55,292 nt of DNA. It comes from JBBRCE01 sp038205115 (GTDB lineage: Bacteria > Planctomycetota > Planctomycetia > Pirellulales > JBBRCE01). Below are positions 53,833 to 55,292 of the stretch, piece by piece. The position numbers were made by a program, and so were the translations under genes. A model generated the notes under the pieces. The model was not told where the DNA came from. It ran no database searches and was given only the letters and a program-made list of their open reading frames with translations. The stretch is taken from NCBI GenBank assembly GCA_038205115.1, contig JBBRCE010000033.1, positions 1-55,292 of the forward strand, in the 5' to 3' direction. The number at the start of each line of letters is the position of its first letter. The first letter of the stretch is position 1.

Positions 53833-54744
53833 ATGTCGAGATCTCATTTTTTGCAAACAAACCTGGATCGCGGGCCACGCCATTGCTTTTTGAAAAGTGC
53901 CATCGCGGTGATCGCCGCAATTTTCGGTTTGCTGCCAACTCTGGCGCTGGCCGCCGATGATGCCGCGGAACAAAGCTTCAAAAAGATGCCTTGGCATTTA
54001 ATCGACGTCTGGTGGGATATCGGTGCCGATCAACCGTTCGAAAGTTACAGCGTGGACGTCAACATCAGCGAAGATGTTGCGCCGGACGTCAATCTTTACA
54101 TTTCGCCCATCGGGCTTGGGCACTTGAATAAACTTGCGTTTTACGGCGGAATGCAAACGCAAGCCGACGCCCAAACCAAGCACGACCAAACGATACGCAA
54201 AATTGGCCCGGGCTATTTACTCTCGATGTGGGGAGAGCGAAGCCTGGATGCAATTCGCCCGGCAAGCCGTGGCCTTTGCCAGAGTTCAGGGCATGAGGGC
54301 GATTTCGTGAGCGTACGTTGCCCTCACGCCTGGAAGCGCGGCGACTATACCTATCGCATCGTCAAAATGGATAAAGAACTGATCGACGACCAGCCGTATA
54401 CCTGGGTCGGTGCGTTTGTCTACAGCAAACAAGAGGACGAACATGTGTTCGTCGGCGCGCTGCGTTTCAAAGGCGAAAATCTATCGCTCGGCCGCAACCT
54501 GGCCAACTTTGTCGAAGTCTACGGCGCATACCAGCCCGTCAGCAAGATTCCCAAATTGAACGTCACGTTTGGCGATCTACGCGTGAATGGCAAATTGGTC
54601 GAGCATCCCACGGCCCGTGCCAGCTATCCCAAGGACGTGCCGGATTACGCCAATGCTGTGGCTAAAGATCATTCGATTGTGATCGCGGTGGGCGACAAGG
54701 TCGAAAATCGCACCGAGCGAAACGTCAAATTAATTAGCAAGTAA
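53833..54744 (+). CDS. Secreted protein, DUF3472-like
   Basis: 303 residues. A signal peptide (FLKSAIAVIAAIFGLLPTLALAA) precedes a beta-rich domain whose pattern YSVDVNISEDVAPDVNLYIS, AFYGGMQTQ, GYLLSMWGER, HAWKRGDYTYRIVKMD and FVEVYGAYQP resembles DUF3472-type secreted proteins (GGxQ, SxW and Y-x-W spacing). The resemblance is by eye and moderate. Its role is unknown; carbohydrate binding is a possibility. The ATG at 53833 is used, with GAGG ten bases upstream; a TTG nine bases earlier is an alternative. It is divergent from the 629-residue secreted protein, and the shared region has two palindromes. Confidence 0.65.
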   Translation: MSRSHFLQTNLDRGPRHCFLKSAIAVIAAIFGLLPTLALAADDAAEQSFKKMPWHLIDVWWDIGADQPFESYSVDVNISEDVAPDVNLYISPIGLGHLNKLAFYGGMQTQADAQTKHDQTIRKIGPGYLLSMWGERSLDAIRPASRGLCQSSGHEGDFVSVRCPHAWKRGDYTYRIVKMDKELIDDQPYTWVGAFVYSKQEDEHVFVGALRFKGENLSLGRNLANFVEVYGAYQPVSKIPKLNVTFGDLRVNGKLVEHPTARASYPKDVPDYANAVAKDHSIVIAVGDKVENRTERNVKLISK

Positions 54745-55292
54745 GCCCGGCGCGTCATCATCCAAATCTGCGAACGGACGCTGGCGGCGACTTTGCTGCG
54801 CCAGCGACAAGTGGTCGAACCGACTCCCTTCGCGATCCTCCAATTGCTGTCAGCATCGCGATGCCGACCGTCGCTTTCGCGGCGAAAAAAAACAAGGTGA
54901 TTCCGTTTTCAAGTCTACGACCCAGGTCAAGAAAGGGCGCGGCTGGAGCGGCGAGCGCAGCCTGCGCTTTTAATGCTCAAGCTGGCCAAGCCAATGCAAA
55001 GTTCCACTGCAAGCACGTCAAGAGGTCGCAGCTGAACTGAGATAAACACAGATGGTCGCAGATGGCAACTCCGTTCGCCATGCCGTTGACTTTTTGTGGC
55101 GGCATTGTATACTGTTGTACATGTATCTCGCGGGCGGAAAGTTCGCCCAACGCGGGACAACGGATTTGAGGCCAACCCAGGGCTCTGACAACTCAGCGTG
55201 CAAAGGTAGGCACAACACCCGACGGAAAAACCGAGTTCGCAGCATTCAGGCGTACGGCTCTTCACTCCGCGTCTCCCTGCGCTCCGGTACTC
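54745..55292. other. Right-end region without a convincing gene
   Basis: 548 bases. An 8-bp hairpin (54779-54786 with 54799-54806) lies 35 bases after the previous stop, but no T tract follows. Around 55037-55064 is a stretch (CACAGATGG-like units) that looks like a dispersed intergenic repeat. Short frames here give compositions unlike neighbouring genes. Confidence 0.45.
55037..55064. repeat. Candidate dispersed intergenic repeat (CACAGATGG type)
   Basis: The sequence contains ATAAACACAGATGG followed closely by CGCAGATGG. Stretches of this kind (AAACACAGATG...) recur between genes in many planctomycete and other genomes, from memory. A copy number cannot be judged from one window. Confidence 0.35.

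Noticed and set aside
54779..54806. 8-bp hairpin as a terminator after the DUF3472-like gene
   Set aside because: No T tract follows on the plus strand, so termination is not supported.
54927..55265. A 112-residue minus-strand frame at the right end
   Set aside because: It reads through the presumed intergenic repeat and is Cys/Arg/Ser-rich without a domain.

Overview
The window looks like chromosomal DNA of a planctomycete, most likely of the Pirellulales type. The evidence is a SecA of 1231 residues, a DUF1559 pseudopilin-like protein, a large secreted repeat protein that starts with the Planctomycetes-type LEPR-xLL-like element (here LERRIVLA), Kdo transferase (an LPS-type outer membrane), and Uma2 and DUF4058 proteins. 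No rRNA, tRNA, insertion sequence, prophage or CRISPR array was recognised.

Layout. 1-3099: pyruvate phosphate dikinase with a clear terminator. 3213-20772: a cluster of about 17 kb for a surface glycan, almost all on the minus strand. It holds rmlA, rmlC (inverted) and rmlD for dTDP-rhamnose; four paralogues of one glycosyltransferase-like family; a small lipoprotein; a sulfotransferase; a 1475-residue protein combining two glycosyltransferases and a methyltransferase; a GT2; a propeller protein resembling the GINT1 N-terminus; and a GT4. 20928-27887: a FemAB/CelD-like acyltransferase, an MsbA-like ABC exporter, a HEAT-repeat lipoprotein, a ChbG-like deacetylase and a glycosidase-GT2 membrane fusion. 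28247-32617: a DUF1559 protein, a PqqD-TPR-methyltransferase fusion and an HTTM membrane protein. 32677-38945: Kdo transferase, SecA and an ElyC/SanA-like protein. 39003-45025: small-molecule and sugar metabolism (nitrilase-type amidohydrolase, Gfo/Idh oxidoreductase, sugar isomerase-like TIM barrel, phosphomannose isomerase-like cupin) with DUF4058 and Uma2 genes interspersed. 45312-54744: LEPR-type repeat protein, SASA esterase, THUMP-like methyltransferase, diadenylate cyclase and two secreted proteins. The last 550 bases hold no convincing gene.

How the genes work together (inference). The left half looks like a pathway for a rhamnose-containing, probably sulfated and methylated, surface or exported glycan: nucleotide-sugar supply, many transferases, modifying enzymes and an exporter. 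The most striking feature is a module of about 115 residues, with a conserved SKGD, HFPQ and WWLDHY signature. It occurs four times in three neighbouring genes, attached to a GT2, a multi-domain GT/methyltransferase (twice) and a sulfotransferase (degenerate copy).

All calls come from reading the sequence. Family names rest on recognised motifs, not on database searches.
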